Shown here one piece after another: positions 27,541-36,529 of a DNA stretch of 64,000 nt. The position numbers and the translations under genes are program-made. The notes under the pieces were generated by a model that worked only from the letters and a program-made list of their open reading frames with translations, was not told where the DNA came from and did no database searches. Source of the stretch: Vibrio sp. 10N.261.45.E2 (GTDB taxonomy: Bacteria > Pseudomonadota > Gammaproteobacteria > Enterobacterales > Vibrionaceae); contig NZ_MCZZ01000058.1 of the NCBI RefSeq assembly GCF_002875705.1, positions 1 to 64,000 on the forward strand, given 5' to 3'. Within the stretch, counting starts at the first letter, position 1, and every line of letters begins with the position of its first letter.

Positions 27541-27551
27541 CAGGGACATAA

Positions 27552-27746
27552 TTAAGAAAGCCTGCTGGTGGTGTTCTCGGTTACCCAGTCATGGATGTAC
27601 ATCGAGAATGCTTCCTGATCATTAATATGTCCGAAACAGGCTGGCTGGCCAGTAAATTCGACTTTACGATTCGTGATAAACGCCATGTACTCCCAATTAG
27701 TGCCAGTTGGACACCACTTTCTGAATGCCAAATATCGTTCATTCAT
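27552..27746 (-). CDS. unknown 64-residue protein
   Basis: Tiny aromatic-rich protein (WCPTGTNWEYMAFI early on). ATG 27746 follows GAGAGAG; a TTG two codons earlier is less likely. A single C6 box (27817-27822) lies 70 bp upstream, the usual place for the accessory-gene box. It ends tail-to-tail with the lysine-rich gene. Confidence 0.6.
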   Translation of the reverse strand: MNERYLAFRKWCPTGTNWEYMAFITNRKVEFTGQPACFGHINDQEAFSMYIHDWVTENTTSRLS

Positions 27747-28153
27747 ATGCAAACTCTCTCACCAATAACGATGTCTATTGATAGTAACGTTCAAGCGAAA
27801 TAGTACCTAGAAAACTCCCCCCGTTTACTGCGCTGGTGGACAAGTAAATCGCCATCGAAACCCTTTCTATTCTGGCTGCAGCTCTGAATTTTGAGTCGAA
27901 AGTCGGTCACAAACAAACAAGCATGAACCCGCAATTCTGTTTCGTATCAATGATGCATATTGATTGTCAATCATCATTTTTTTGAAAATCAAGGTTTTCC
28001 ACCAAACAAATACGCTGCAAAAACAGCAAGTTAATAGGAAAAACAAATAAACCTAAAAAAAAGCTTCGCTATTTGAAATTCAAAATCACGATCCCTGCAA
28101 TGATTCAAATGCCTACTTAAAGGGTATTTACCGGAATTATTGGAGATATTTCT
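27747..28153. promoter_or_regulatory. promoter region of the first T4SS block
   Basis: About 400 bp without a gene. It holds the single C6 box (27817-27822) serving the minus-strand gene. An AT-rich stretch towards 28153 should contain the promoter of the pilin-like operon. TGATTG-TC-AATCA-like dyads near 27950-27975 are followed by a T run. The operon starts after TTGGAGATATTTCT. Confidence 0.45.
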
Positions 28154-28486
28154 ATGCAAAACCTAATCAACGTCAATGAAACAAACAAGCTAGATTCCAA
28201 AGCGACATACATGGGCTTAATTACATTCGCACTTTTATTTTTTACCGTGTCAGCCATTGCGGGTTCGGGTGGTGACGCATTCCAAGGCTTATTCGATGAG
28301 TTAGTAAGTTTTGCTGAAGGTGTCCCTGGTCAAATTATTGCGTTCTGTTCTTTCGCAGGGATCATCATCTTTTCAATGGTACGTCCAAACCTTATCGGCT
28401 TAGGTGTATCGGTCATCATCATGGTGGTATTGGCGCAACTGCAAACCATTATCACAACCATGCTTACAGCCGGTCTTCCGGTTTAA
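28154..28486 (+). CDS. traA: TraA-like pilin precursor
   Basis: The 110-residue protein has a leader-like N-terminus, a first hydrophobic segment (about residues 19-38, ending AIAGSGG, a likely cleavage region) and two more segments (about 60-76 and 80-100). Small size, two-helix mature part and its place immediately before traL fit the conjugative pilin of F- and R27-type systems. Pilin sequences vary a lot, so the name rests mainly on position and topology. Confidence 0.72.
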   Translation: MQNLINVNETNKLDSKATYMGLITFALLFFTVSAIAGSGGDAFQGLFDELVSFAEGVPGQIIAFCSFAGIIIFSMVRPNLIGLGVSVIIMVVLAQLQTIITTMLTAGLPV

Positions 28487-28544
28487 CGCATAAAAAGATT
28501 TCTGGGCTCTACGAGGTAGGCCCAGAAAACTATCAGGGGGTTAT

Positions 28545-28874
28545 ATGAGTAAGTTAGACATCAACAATGATGCTCGTCCTCAACTGCCGAACAATCAAAC
28601 CTATGTTCCACTGAGAGTTAACGACAAACAATCTGTTCTCGGTATGGAGTCAGACACCTTTGGAATATTGGTAATCGGAGTAGCAATCGGACACATCAGC
28701 AAAAGTCTAATGCTGGTAGGGGGTAGCGCCATTCTCCTCGCTTTAGCTTATGCATGGGTGAAAGACACCTACCCAAAAGGTCGGCTCAAACACATGATGT
28801 GGTGGGCTGGAATAATCAACTTCAAATCACGTAAATCGTTTCCAGAAGCATTTAATCGTACATATTTTCGCTAA
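28545..28874 (+). CDS. traL: TraL, T4SS inner-membrane protein
   Basis: The 109-residue product has a hydrophilic N-terminus, two close hydrophobic segments (about residues 42-78) and a basic C-terminal part with RTYFR at the end. This is the TraL/VirB3-like layout. TraL helps assemble the pilus at the inner membrane. The start follows CAGGGGGTTAT. It sits between the pilin and traE as in F-type clusters. Confidence 0.82.
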   Translation: MSKLDINNDARPQLPNNQTYVPLRVNDKQSVLGMESDTFGILVIGVAIGHISKSLMLVGGSAILLALAYAWVKDTYPKGRLKHMMWWAGIINFKSRKSFPEAFNRTYFR

Positions 28875-28935
28875 CTCTTTGTGGCGTATTGTTTATTAAT
28901 TCTTTGTGTTGTTTAGCAAAATTTTGAGGTTTGCT

Positions 28936-29604
28936 ATGAATATATTTAACCGCAAAAAAAAGGGACAAAACGAGTCCGAGCTGGAGCATGATTCAGATTC
29001 GAATGTCCAACGTTCTTGGCAAGCAGCCATCGACCACAGTAACAAAATGACAAAGATGATGGGATTGTCCGTTATCGTCTGCGCCTTTCTAGCCTTTAAG
29101 GTAATGACAGCCAAACCCATCATTATTGTTACCCCTCCAAATTTCTCAGAAGAAATTCGTTTAATCGGCAACAAAGCCAACTCGGGCTTCAAAAAGCAAT
29201 GGGGTATATTCATTGCCAGCATGCTCGGTAACGTGAATGTCCGTAACGTGGATATTGTCTTAGACACGCTCAAACCAATGCTCTCCATTCGAGATTACGA
29301 CGCATTGAATGAGCAGGTCATTGGTCATGTGAAAGCATTGGATATCAGGGATCAGGTTCAAGAGTTCAACGTATTAGATGTGTTCTACGACAACAAGTAC
29401 GACAAAGTAATTATTTACGGTGAACGAAAGCTAACAGAGCGCAAAAAACGCAGCAATAAAAGCGACGAACGCCGCGCTGTACGCTGGACATACGAGCTCA
29501 AGATTGCCAATGCAAACGGCAGTCCGAAGATGAGGTCCATTGATCAATACGAAGGTGCTCCGCAGATTGAACGCAATCGTATCGAACGCAAGCAAGACAA
29601 GTAG
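28936..29604 (+). CDS. traE: TraE, T4SS VirB5/VirB8-type pilus assembly protein
   Basis: The 222-residue product has a basic cytoplasmic tip, one membrane segment (about residues 38-57) and a periplasmic domain, the topology of TraE in F-type systems. ATG 28936 is used because GAGG lies 8 nt upstream; a longer frame starts at 28906. It lies between traL and traK, separated by only 8 bp from the latter. Confidence 0.85.
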   Translation: MNIFNRKKKGQNESELEHDSDSNVQRSWQAAIDHSNKMTKMMGLSVIVCAFLAFKVMTAKPIIIVTPPNFSEEIRLIGNKANSGFKKQWGIFIASMLGNVNVRNVDIVLDTLKPMLSIRDYDALNEQVIGHVKALDIRDQVQEFNVLDVFYDNKYDKVIIYGERKLTERKKRSNKSDERRAVRWTYELKIANANGSPKMRSIDQYEGAPQIERNRIERKQDK

Positions 29605-29612
29605 GTCACGTT

Positions 29613-30809
29613 ATGAAAAATTCACACCAACTATTTAAATTTACGGCCTTGCTTTGCGCCTCATTGTCATCTGGTGCATTTGCAAACCAAAATGTCATCC
29701 CTATTGAGCCAGTCGGTTCGAAGGTAGAGCGACAAGCCCAAACCGCGCAACCAGAAAATAAGGCTGCAGTAGCGGCTATGGTTGACCAAGTGGTTAAATC
29801 CTTACCGACTGATAAACAGGAATCGTTGAGTAAATTCACACCTGTGGATGATCCAGCTGCCAAGCAACCTGTAATCAGCTCGACGGCGGTTGATGAGTTT
29901 GGTCGAGTTTCGACTCAAAAAAACCAAAACGTTATTGTTGCTACCCCTCCAAGTGCTCAAGCAACAAAGCCGTCACTGACGGCCTTCGAACGAATGCAGC
30001 GACAAATGGCTAAAAAATTCAAACCCGTTCAGAAATACAAACTGCGTCCATCTGACAATATTACGTTGCCTGCAGCTAAGTACATTCTCAACAGTATTCG
30101 AACGTCTTTCAAAGAAATCAACATTCGAAGCTCAGATCCAAACGTCGTGATGAAAGTCGATGGCAGCTTTATCTATTTTACGTCGAACAACGACGCACCA
30201 TTTAACATCATTATATTCGAAAAAGGTGTGCCTGAAACCCAAGTCAATTTGACCATTTGGCCGCTCGATGTCATGCCAGCAATGGTGCAAGTAGACGTTA
30301 GATACGACAAAGCATTACAAGCGAAAGTCGACCGCACCTTGGCTTCGAAGAAACGCGATCAAATAGACCAAGAAAAGCGCATTCAAGATATGGAATCTGA
30401 GTTAGCCATCGCCAGCGACCCCGAGATAACGTCCTCGGATTACGTGCATCGCATCAACAAGTTGTTTGCTGAAACCGCAGGTAAAGGGACCCCAAAAGGG
30501 TTCGACTTACAAACCAATATCCCAAGTGATGCATTACGTCCTTGTCGATTTGGAACGTATGCAGAAACCAAACAGCGATTAATTTCATCGCGTCGAATCG
30601 TCGATGTCGTCTTGGTGAAAAATGTGACGAATCGAAATGTGGTTCTGCGTGAACAAGATTGTTGGGTTGACGACGACGTGATTGCCACGGGTATTTTGAA
30701 TAAAGCAACTTTAAAGCCGTCAGATAAAACAGAAGTCTACGTTTTGCGCGACCGACTGTACTACCAGCGTATGCATTCTCGCAATGAACGCCCATCGCTT
30801 CTAGATTAA
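29613..30809 (+). CDS. traK: TraK, outer-membrane-complex component
   Basis: TraK is the VirB9-like periplasmic part of the core complex. The 398-residue product has a signal peptide (cleavage near AFA, residue 24), a low-complexity linker, and a beta-rich domain with PSDNITLP. The C-terminal half repeats strand-like segments (VVLVKNVTNRNVVLREQDC). Gene order between traE and traB supports the name. Confidence 0.85.
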   Translation: MKNSHQLFKFTALLCASLSSGAFANQNVIPIEPVGSKVERQAQTAQPENKAAVAAMVDQVVKSLPTDKQESLSKFTPVDDPAAKQPVISSTAVDEFGRVSTQKNQNVIVATPPSAQATKPSLTAFERMQRQMAKKFKPVQKYKLRPSDNITLPAAKYILNSIRTSFKEINIRSSDPNVVMKVDGSFIYFTSNNDAPFNIIIFEKGVPETQVNLTIWPLDVMPAMVQVDVRYDKALQAKVDRTLASKKRDQIDQEKRIQDMESELAIASDPEITSSDYVHRINKLFAETAGKGTPKGFDLQTNIPSDALRPCRFGTYAETKQRLISSRRIVDVVLVKNVTNRNVVLREQDCWVDDDVIATGILNKATLKPSDKTEVYVLRDRLYYQRMHSRNERPSLLD

Positions 30810-30821
30810 TTGAGGTGAACC

Positions 30822-32180
30822 ATGAGTATTAATTTTAAAGAACTTTGGGAATCAAACAAAAATTTCCGATATGCCGTAATAGGCATCTGTATTGTCCCTG
30901 CGGCCTTTGTCGCTATGAAATTCATACATCCGGGCAAAATAGAGCGACCTGATGCAAGTGCAAACAAAATCGAAAAAGTGTTCATGCCTTCCAGCACTCG
31001 TACACAGCTAGAAAGAGAAGACGTTGACGGCGTTCGTACTGCCTTAGTCGAAATTTCCGCAATCGATAAGAAGTCGACGGCACGTAATGACAATTATCAA
31101 TACGACCAATTAAAAGATGAGGTGGCCGGTCTTCGTCAACAAATGGCGGACCAAGATGCTGAGATTGCCGAGTGGAAGTCAGGTAGACGACAATTGGAAC
31201 GAACCAATTACGATCCAAACCAAATTCGACAAGGCCGACAGGTTGTTGTGGACCGACATGGAAACTCAACGGAAGTTATCGTTGATCCAAACGGCCAACC
31301 AAACCCGCAAGCCAACCAACTGCGCACCTCCCCTCCCCCTGCGCTTGCAGGTATTCGAAGCGTCGATGACGGAAACGACTCAATCTTGTTGCAAGACGGA
31401 CGCGTCAAAACCTTAGTGGAAGCAAATCAACTGGTCGATGAAGATGAAATGTCAGAAGCGCAAAAACGTGAGGCATTGAAACAGAAAGAGATGGAGTTAG
31501 CGGCAGCTTTAAAGGGCTATCAACAGAAGCCTGAGCAAAATGGATATTCAATTTCATTACCAACCACCAGCCTCTTAACCGGCACCTTGCTATCGGGTAT
31601 GCAGGCTCCAACCAGTATCGGGTCAGCGAGAGAACCGTTGCCAGCGGTCATGCGAATAAAAACAGACGCACTATTACCCAATGGTTACCGTGCCGACTTA
31701 AGGGATTGTCAGGCTCTGTTATCAGGAATCGGGCAGCTTTCAGACCGTCGCGCTTATATGAGGTTGGAGAAAGTGGTTTGTATTGATGAAGATGGGCTGA
31801 CAGCAGAAGCAGCGGCACAAGGTTTCGCCACTGGTGCTGATGGTCAGGCAGGGATTCCGGGCACCTTAGTTGCTCGAAACGGAGAAGTATTGAAAGGGTC
31901 TATGTGGGCAGGTTTCTTTTCTGGACTTGCACAAGGTATCGCGCCTTCAAGAGTACCAGGTGTCGACATTAACTCTGATGGAACGGGCTTCCAAACACCC
32001 GACATAGGCACGCTCGGCACCTCTGCGGTACTACAAGGTGGAGCCTCATCTCTGGACAGAATTTCTGAATACTATGTGAAAATGCTGGAAGAAATCTGGC
32101 CAACAGTCGACGTTCCTGCAATGCAAGAAGTGACATTCCTGTTGCAAGCTCCTCTCAAACTGACCTTTAAGGAGATCTAA
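30822..32180 (+). CDS. traB: TraB, VirB10-like core-complex protein
   Basis: The 452-residue protein spans the periplasm. It has one N-terminal membrane segment (about residues 16-34) and a coiled-coil stretch (about 90-125). A Pro/Gln-rich linker follows, then a C-terminal beta-barrel domain with LLTGTLLSGMQAPTS and LPAVMRIKTDALLPNGYRADLRDC, typical of TraB/VirB10. The start follows GAGGTGAACC. Confidence 0.9.
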   Translation: MSINFKELWESNKNFRYAVIGICIVPAAFVAMKFIHPGKIERPDASANKIEKVFMPSSTRTQLEREDVDGVRTALVEISAIDKKSTARNDNYQYDQLKDEVAGLRQQMADQDAEIAEWKSGRRQLERTNYDPNQIRQGRQVVVDRHGNSTEVIVDPNGQPNPQANQLRTSPPPALAGIRSVDDGNDSILLQDGRVKTLVEANQLVDEDEMSEAQKREALKQKEMELAAALKGYQQKPEQNGYSISLPTTSLLTGTLLSGMQAPTSIGSAREPLPAVMRIKTDALLPNGYRADLRDCQALLSGIGQLSDRRAYMRLEKVVCIDEDGLTAEAAAQGFATGADGQAGIPGTLVARNGEVLKGSMWAGFFSGLAQGIAPSRVPGVDINSDGTGFQTPDIGTLGTSAVLQGGASSLDRISEYYVKMLEEIWPTVDVPAMQEVTFLLQAPLKLTFKEI

Positions 32181-32181
32181 T

Positions 32182-32691
32182 ATGGCCAGTTCCGACAAAG
32201 AAAAGAACAATGAACAAAAGACAGAGGCGTCAAATTCAAGTCAGGAACTTGAACAACTTATCCACCAATCTACTGAACCAAAGACGGAGGAAGCTGAAGA
32301 GGCTGTAATTGAATCAACCGCAACGCCAAAGGAAAGCACGCCGAATAAAACAGCCGGTGCTTTTAAAGTGGTCATCGTATTGTGGTTAACGCTCCTGTCA
32401 GGGGCTATGGCTTACGCCATGATGGTAATCGATAAGGATACGCAAGCGTCGTTAAATCAGCATCCCATCGTGTTTTATCCATTTGGTAAAGCCTTTTCAA
32501 CACTCAAATCTCAGGGTTATGAATTTGCTGCTATAGAAAAATATAACAACAACATGATCCAGATACTGAACTCTGAAGGGAAGGTGGTACTGCCTGCAGC
32601 TAGTGTGCATGGCAAGTTACCAGATTCTCTCGTTGTTAAGCTCATGTCCGTCGATGAAATGAACAGGCTGGCCTCGCAACAGTCAGAGTAA
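32182..32691 (+). CDS. unknown single-pass membrane protein closing the T4SS block
   Basis: The 169-residue product has an acidic, Glu/Thr-rich disordered N-terminus (residues 1-55), one membrane segment (about 64-84) and a small periplasmic domain. It starts one base after the traB stop, so it is translated with it. F has traP in the same place after traB, but no clear sequence match is claimed. Confidence 0.75.
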   Translation: MASSDKEKNNEQKTEASNSSQELEQLIHQSTEPKTEEAEEAVIESTATPKESTPNKTAGAFKVVIVLWLTLLSGAMAYAMMVIDKDTQASLNQHPIVFYPFGKAFSTLKSQGYEFAAIEKYNNNMIQILNSEGKVVLPAASVHGKLPDSLVVKLMSVDEMNRLASQQSE

Positions 32692-32723
32692 CAAACCAAT
32701 AAAATAAGCAAACAACACAGCTT

Positions 32724-32748
32724 GGCCACTTTAATAGTGGCCTTTTTT
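32724..32748 (+). terminator. rho-independent terminator of first T4SS block
   Basis: GGCCACT (32724-32730), loop TTAAT, AGTGGCC (32736-32742), then TTTTTT. Confidence 0.9.
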
Positions 32749-32977
32749 AATGCACGCCGTCTGCAGCATCCATCGAGTTCAGACAAATCGAGTCAAACTT
32801 GGTCTTCATCACATCGGCCTTCGTTTCTGCTCTGACCGCCCTGTTATGTGAAGCCAGCACTTCTTCACTAGAGTCTTTCACCAACGCCATGATTGCCAAT
32901 TTCTGCGCTTCGGATAAATCCGTCGCCAACAGTGCGTCAATGCTTTCATCAATTCTATCAAAATATTGAGATAACAT
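32747..32977 (-). CDS. unknown 76-residue helical protein
   Basis: A small all-helical acidic protein; the start follows AGGAGAC. It lies 9 bp after the 180-residue gene on the same strand, so the two form an operon led by a single C6 box at 33594-33599. No family recognised. Confidence 0.65.
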   Translation of the reverse strand: MLSQYFDRIDESIDALLATDLSEAQKLAIMALVKDSSEEVLASHNRAVRAETKADVMKTKFDSICLNSMDAADGVH

Positions 32978-32986
32978 ATTTGTCTC

Positions 32987-33529
32987 CTAGTTCATTGCAT
33001 TGTGGATATTGGACAACAGGTGACGACAAGCATTGTCTCGAAATCGCACATAATCCATTGGGGTGCCTATTTCTCGTCGAAGGGCATCCAACAATTCATG
33101 TAAGACAGTAACCGGTGTCTCTGCGGTTCGGCACCGAAGCCCGTCGAAATCAAACTCGTGAATCGACATACACGTTTCGTCTATATGGTAACGCCGTGAT
33201 ACATCCAAAATATTATCGAACAAGCCGTATGCATCGATATAGAAGGTTTGCCCTTCGATCTCAAAGGCATTCAAGTAATGAAGGTCAATACCATACTCTG
33301 AAATGATCACACCACGGATAGGAAACCGACTACGATTCCCTGCAATCATTAATCCTTCGCACAGGACGTAACATCTCGAATGCGCAAACTCATCGATAAA
33401 TTCAGTGGTGACAGCACTTGGCTGATCACAAAGGTATCGAACATCATTCAAAGACATCAAACGCATCAACTCAATGATCTCTCGATAACCATGGCCGTAC
33501 CATTTCACCTCTTTGGATCCCCTGTTCAT
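32987..33529 (-). CDS. unknown protein with Cys-His-Asp papain-like pattern
   Basis: The 180-residue product has SRCYVLCEGLMIAG (about residues 50-63), HYLNAFEIEGQTFYIDAYG (about 83-101) and downstream Glu/Asp-rich helices. A Cys at a helix start, a His at a strand start and an Asp in the next strand resemble a small papain-fold enzyme, like the protein at 20675-21136, though overall similarity between the two is low. The start at 33529 has CGGGGAAA 8 nt upstream. Confidence 0.6.
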   Translation of the reverse strand: MNRGSKEVKWYGHGYREIIELMRLMSLNDVRYLCDQPSAVTTEFIDEFAHSRCYVLCEGLMIAGNRSRFPIRGVIISEYGIDLHYLNAFEIEGQTFYIDAYGLFDNILDVSRRYHIDETCMSIHEFDFDGLRCRTAETPVTVLHELLDALRREIGTPMDYVRFRDNACRHLLSNIHNAMN

Positions 33530-33920
33530 TGCATTTCCCCGGCGATTCGTTGAATTAAATATACGATGTTTCTTATAGCCGACCTAGTAATCTCCCCCCA
33601 CTTGCGTATGAATCTGAATCGGCATCTTCGAAACAAGATTCTTGGACTCCTTATTTGCCAATCAAATCAGATTCATGAGGTAAGTTAAGAAGGTTCAATC
33701 CGAAAACATCATCACTATTATTAGTGATCGTTTTCTCCAAGCTGGAGAGCTTCCAATTCTCCCATGCTATGCATGTCCCTTACTGTCAATGCACTTTGAC
33801 ATCAACAAGAGTCACCCACTCGCATTACTACCTGTAATTAACCCCAATCAATGGTTCAACTGCACACCTCTTCGGTGTCTTTGTCGTACCTGCGATATCA
33901 CCTACCGTGAGGAACTACCC
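33530..33920. other. divergent intergenic region with a single C6 box
   Basis: TCTCCCCCC ends at 33599, 65 bp upstream of the minus-strand operon. Read on the coding strand it continues GGGGGGAGATTACTA, the same 15 bases found at the RecE-like promoter (43029-43043). TATAAG 16 bp beyond the G6 is a possible -10. The rest up to 33920 shows no gene. Confidence 0.5.
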
Positions 33921-34145
33921 ATGAAATTAAGCACTTTGTTCACCATACTATTTGGTTTAACGACGGTTTATTTCTGTATTCACCCTGTTCTTGTCGTTCG
34001 TAGCACAGACTTCCCTTCTGCATTCCATAATGTGGTCGAATTCTGTGAAACATGGCGTCATGTTTTGTTGATCACCCTACTCTCTTGGGCTTTGGCAGGC
34101 ATAACACTTTGGCTAACATTTACGATTCACAAACACAGAGTTTAA
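33921..34145 (+). CDS. small two-pass membrane protein
   Basis: The 74-residue product has two hydrophobic segments (about residues 4-26 and 47-68) and a short charged tail. ATG 33921 follows GAGGAACTACCC. No family recognised; toxins, holin-like and scaffolding peptides share this layout. Confidence 0.55.
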   Translation: MKLSTLFTILFGLTTVYFCIHPVLVVRSTDFPSAFHNVVEFCETWRHVLLITLLSWALAGITLWLTFTIHKHRV

Positions 34146-34365
34146 CCCCCTGTTAGAACCTGGTACTTCCACCAGCACTTAACAAACCTCATTGTCCAGC
34201 AATGACAACGAACCTCATCCAATCGGATGAAACTTCCCGGTCAATCGTTCCCCTTCAGGCATTTATGTCTCGTTGAATGCGCTTATAACCGGCTTGTAAC
34301 CCCTTGTGATGTGCTCACCCAGCGCTTCGCAGATTCATTACCTACCCTATATCGAGGATAAGACT

Positions 34366-36033
34366 ATGACTAACTCAAACAACTCAGTTCAAATCAAAAT
34401 TAATGAAAACAATTTTCTTTCGAACCTTGGTGCGATTTTTTCCAATACCGGAAAAGTGATCAATGAATTGATTCAAAACGCTTCCCGCGCCAAAGCTACG
34501 ACCATATCGTTTACCACATCAGTCGAAAATGGCCGTGCCTGCTTAACGATTCTGGACGATGGTTCGGGTATCGCAGACATGCAAAAGCTTCTTTCTATCG
34601 CGGAGTCAGGCTGGTCAAGCGATGTAGACAAATGTAATCCATACGGAATGGGTTTTTTAAGCACTCTCTTCGCGTGCGAACACATCAAAATCCAAAGTCA
34701 GCATCAAATGCTTTCATCAAATACTGAAGGCATCATTTCGGGTGAATCTATCGAGATACAAGATAGCCTGCGAGCGAACGGTACATTGATTGAAATGGAA
34801 GGCATTTCCGAGGCTTTATTTAGCTATTTGACTTCTACCAACTATAACCGTGAGGTTGATCGAATTGGTGAGGGCTATGACATTGACGTCGTTCTTAATG
34901 GAGTACTGATGTTTAAACACCACTCAAGAATGACTTTAAATGCTTCTAGCAATTACATCGAGCACAAATTCGAATACGGGAGTATCTATTTTGACACTAA
35001 CCACAACGGTTTATCTTGGCTGGCATACCTCCAAGGCGCACTGATTTCTAGCGCCAACCCGGTAACCAGTTCAAACCAGTTGAACCCTCATCATATCGTT
35101 CACTTGAACGACGATGTAAAAGCAAGAATGCCTGATCGAGCTGAATTATTAGATGCAGAAACCGTCAAGCAATCAATTCGAACCAATGTTCAATTCCTAA
35201 TGATGCAGTTCCTCCAAAAAGAACTGAAACGTCTTGGTTGCGAGTCATTTTCATTCAACCATTTACTATGGAGAAACGCCGTTAGCTATGCCCCTCAAGT
35301 TCTCAACAACGTTGATTTTTTAACGAAGTCTGAGATTGGGGAAACCAAAAGTTACGAGCTCGGACTCGCTGGATATGATGGCGTAGAACATAGCCAACTT
35401 GAACAGCCGATTTCTCGCGCTGAAGTGGAATCCTCTTTACTCTTTGCGCTCCCAGAGCATGAAAGTGAAGAAGATACCATCAACATCAACTACCTGAAGC
35501 ACTTAAGAAATGCGTTGTTTGTCAACGTGTGCGGCCTTCATGCAGACCACTGGATCCACAAGTGTGAAATCCGTGAAGTGAGTGAACTCGATGTCACTAT
35601 CGAATTAGTTAACCCTACTTCGACGGCCACACTCAATGGCTTGTATTCCATACCTATCGTTCTGTGCGACCAATACACGCTGAAAGGAGAATATGGTCAG
35701 GTAGTCGTAGAAACGGATGCCGTAGTTGTGTCTGGTGATGAATTTGATTATGGAACGTTAGTTATTCCAGAAAGAGAACATTTATCAACCGCACTAGGAA
35801 TCTATGCCAACTACGACGATGAATGGGGATGTTTTAGTGAAAGTGACAAAGACCGCGACAATTATCTGCTTGAGAAATTGTACAACAAACTCAGAGCGTC
35901 AAGCCCTGAAGTGTTGATTCAAAAAATGCTTGATGAAGCATTCAGGGACTCTGGTATGAAGCGCAACCTCAACAACCTGACGTTTACTGTTTCGTTTTCA
36001 GGCACTGACATTGTAGTTACCGAAAATAAGTAA
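34366..36033 (+). CDS. GHKL-type ATPase (Hsp90/MutL/MORC-like)
   Basis: The 555-residue protein begins with a GHKL ATP-binding domain. The N box is INELIQNASRAKA (32-44, Glu34 and Asn38 being the catalytic and magnesium-binding positions). The G1 motif is DDGSGI (64-69) and the G2 motif NPYGMGFLS (91-99). The rest (about 200-555) matches no domain I recognise. Proteins of this group change shape on ATP binding and act as chaperones, DNA-mismatch factors or, in MORC-like and anti-phage proteins, DNA clamps. ATG 34366 follows GAGGATAAG. It stands beside one small gene (36095) in a likely operon. Function on this plasmid is unknown. Confidence 0.82.
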   Translation: MTNSNNSVQIKINENNFLSNLGAIFSNTGKVINELIQNASRAKATTISFTTSVENGRACLTILDDGSGIADMQKLLSIAESGWSSDVDKCNPYGMGFLSTLFACEHIKIQSQHQMLSSNTEGIISGESIEIQDSLRANGTLIEMEGISEALFSYLTSTNYNREVDRIGEGYDIDVVLNGVLMFKHHSRMTLNASSNYIEHKFEYGSIYFDTNHNGLSWLAYLQGALISSANPVTSSNQLNPHHIVHLNDDVKARMPDRAELLDAETVKQSIRTNVQFLMMQFLQKELKRLGCESFSFNHLLWRNAVSYAPQVLNNVDFLTKSEIGETKSYELGLAGYDGVEHSQLEQPISRAEVESSLLFALPEHESEEDTININYLKHLRNALFVNVCGLHADHWIHKCEIREVSELDVTIELVNPTSTATLNGLYSIPIVLCDQYTLKGEYGQVVVETDAVVVSGDEFDYGTLVIPEREHLSTALGIYANYDDEWGCFSESDKDRDNYLLEKLYNKLRASSPEVLIQKMLDEAFRDSGMKRNLNNLTFTVSFSGTDIVVTENK

Positions 36034-36094
36034 CCACACTAAACCCTCTACTCAAGCTTACTGCACAGTAGAACAACTCACTATGGAGTCATAA

Positions 36095-36343
36095 ATGGAC
36101 ACAGTAAATGACACATTCACCGACTACATCATCGACCACTCTTTTGAAATCGGTCGAGGATACGGTCCTGACTGTCAAGTTGAGATGCTGCATCAGATAT
36201 TGCATACACTTGGACCTGCTTTAGATACACACAAGCTGGTGGAAATTCTAGAAGGTAATAAGTTCATGAGCTACTTACGTTCAGAGGATGAAGAACAAAG
36301 ACAGTTCATTCTCGGGCAACTGAAAGAGACGCTTACGAAATAA
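36095..36343 (+). CDS. unknown 82-residue protein downstream of GHKL ATPase
   Basis: Small helical acidic protein, 61 bp after the ATPase gene and before a terminator, so probably its operon partner. The start follows ATGGAGTCATAA. No family recognised. Confidence 0.6.
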   Translation: MDTVNDTFTDYIIDHSFEIGRGYGPDCQVEMLHQILHTLGPALDTHKLVEILEGNKFMSYLRSEDEEQRQFILGQLKETLTK

Positions 36344-36363
36344 TCACCTCACACTAACGACAA

Positions 36364-36388
36364 AGCTCCCCTTGGGAGCTTTTTTTTT
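36364..36388 (+). terminator. rho-independent terminator
   Basis: AAGCTCCC, loop CTT, GGGAGCTTTTTTTT after the ATPase operon. Confidence 0.9.
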
Positions 36389-36495
36389 GGTTCGACAATA
36401 GAGCGCAGGGAAAGTCAGTATCGTGTTAGAGCACGGGCTTTCATTACATGGCTGCTCGGCCACCAGCATCAACAGAGGGTTATGCCACTGAGTTT

Positions 36496-36517
36496 ATAGT
36501 AGGACGCGTCCTACTAT
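36496..36517. other. parS: parS-like palindrome, copy 1
   Basis: A perfect 22-bp palindrome, ATAGTAGGACG followed by its reverse complement, lies 13 bp from the end of parB. An identical copy lies upstream of parA at 39121. Two identical palindromes flanking parBA are the expected centromere or ParB-binding sites. Confidence 0.75.
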
Positions 36518-36529
36518 TCAAAAACCGAC

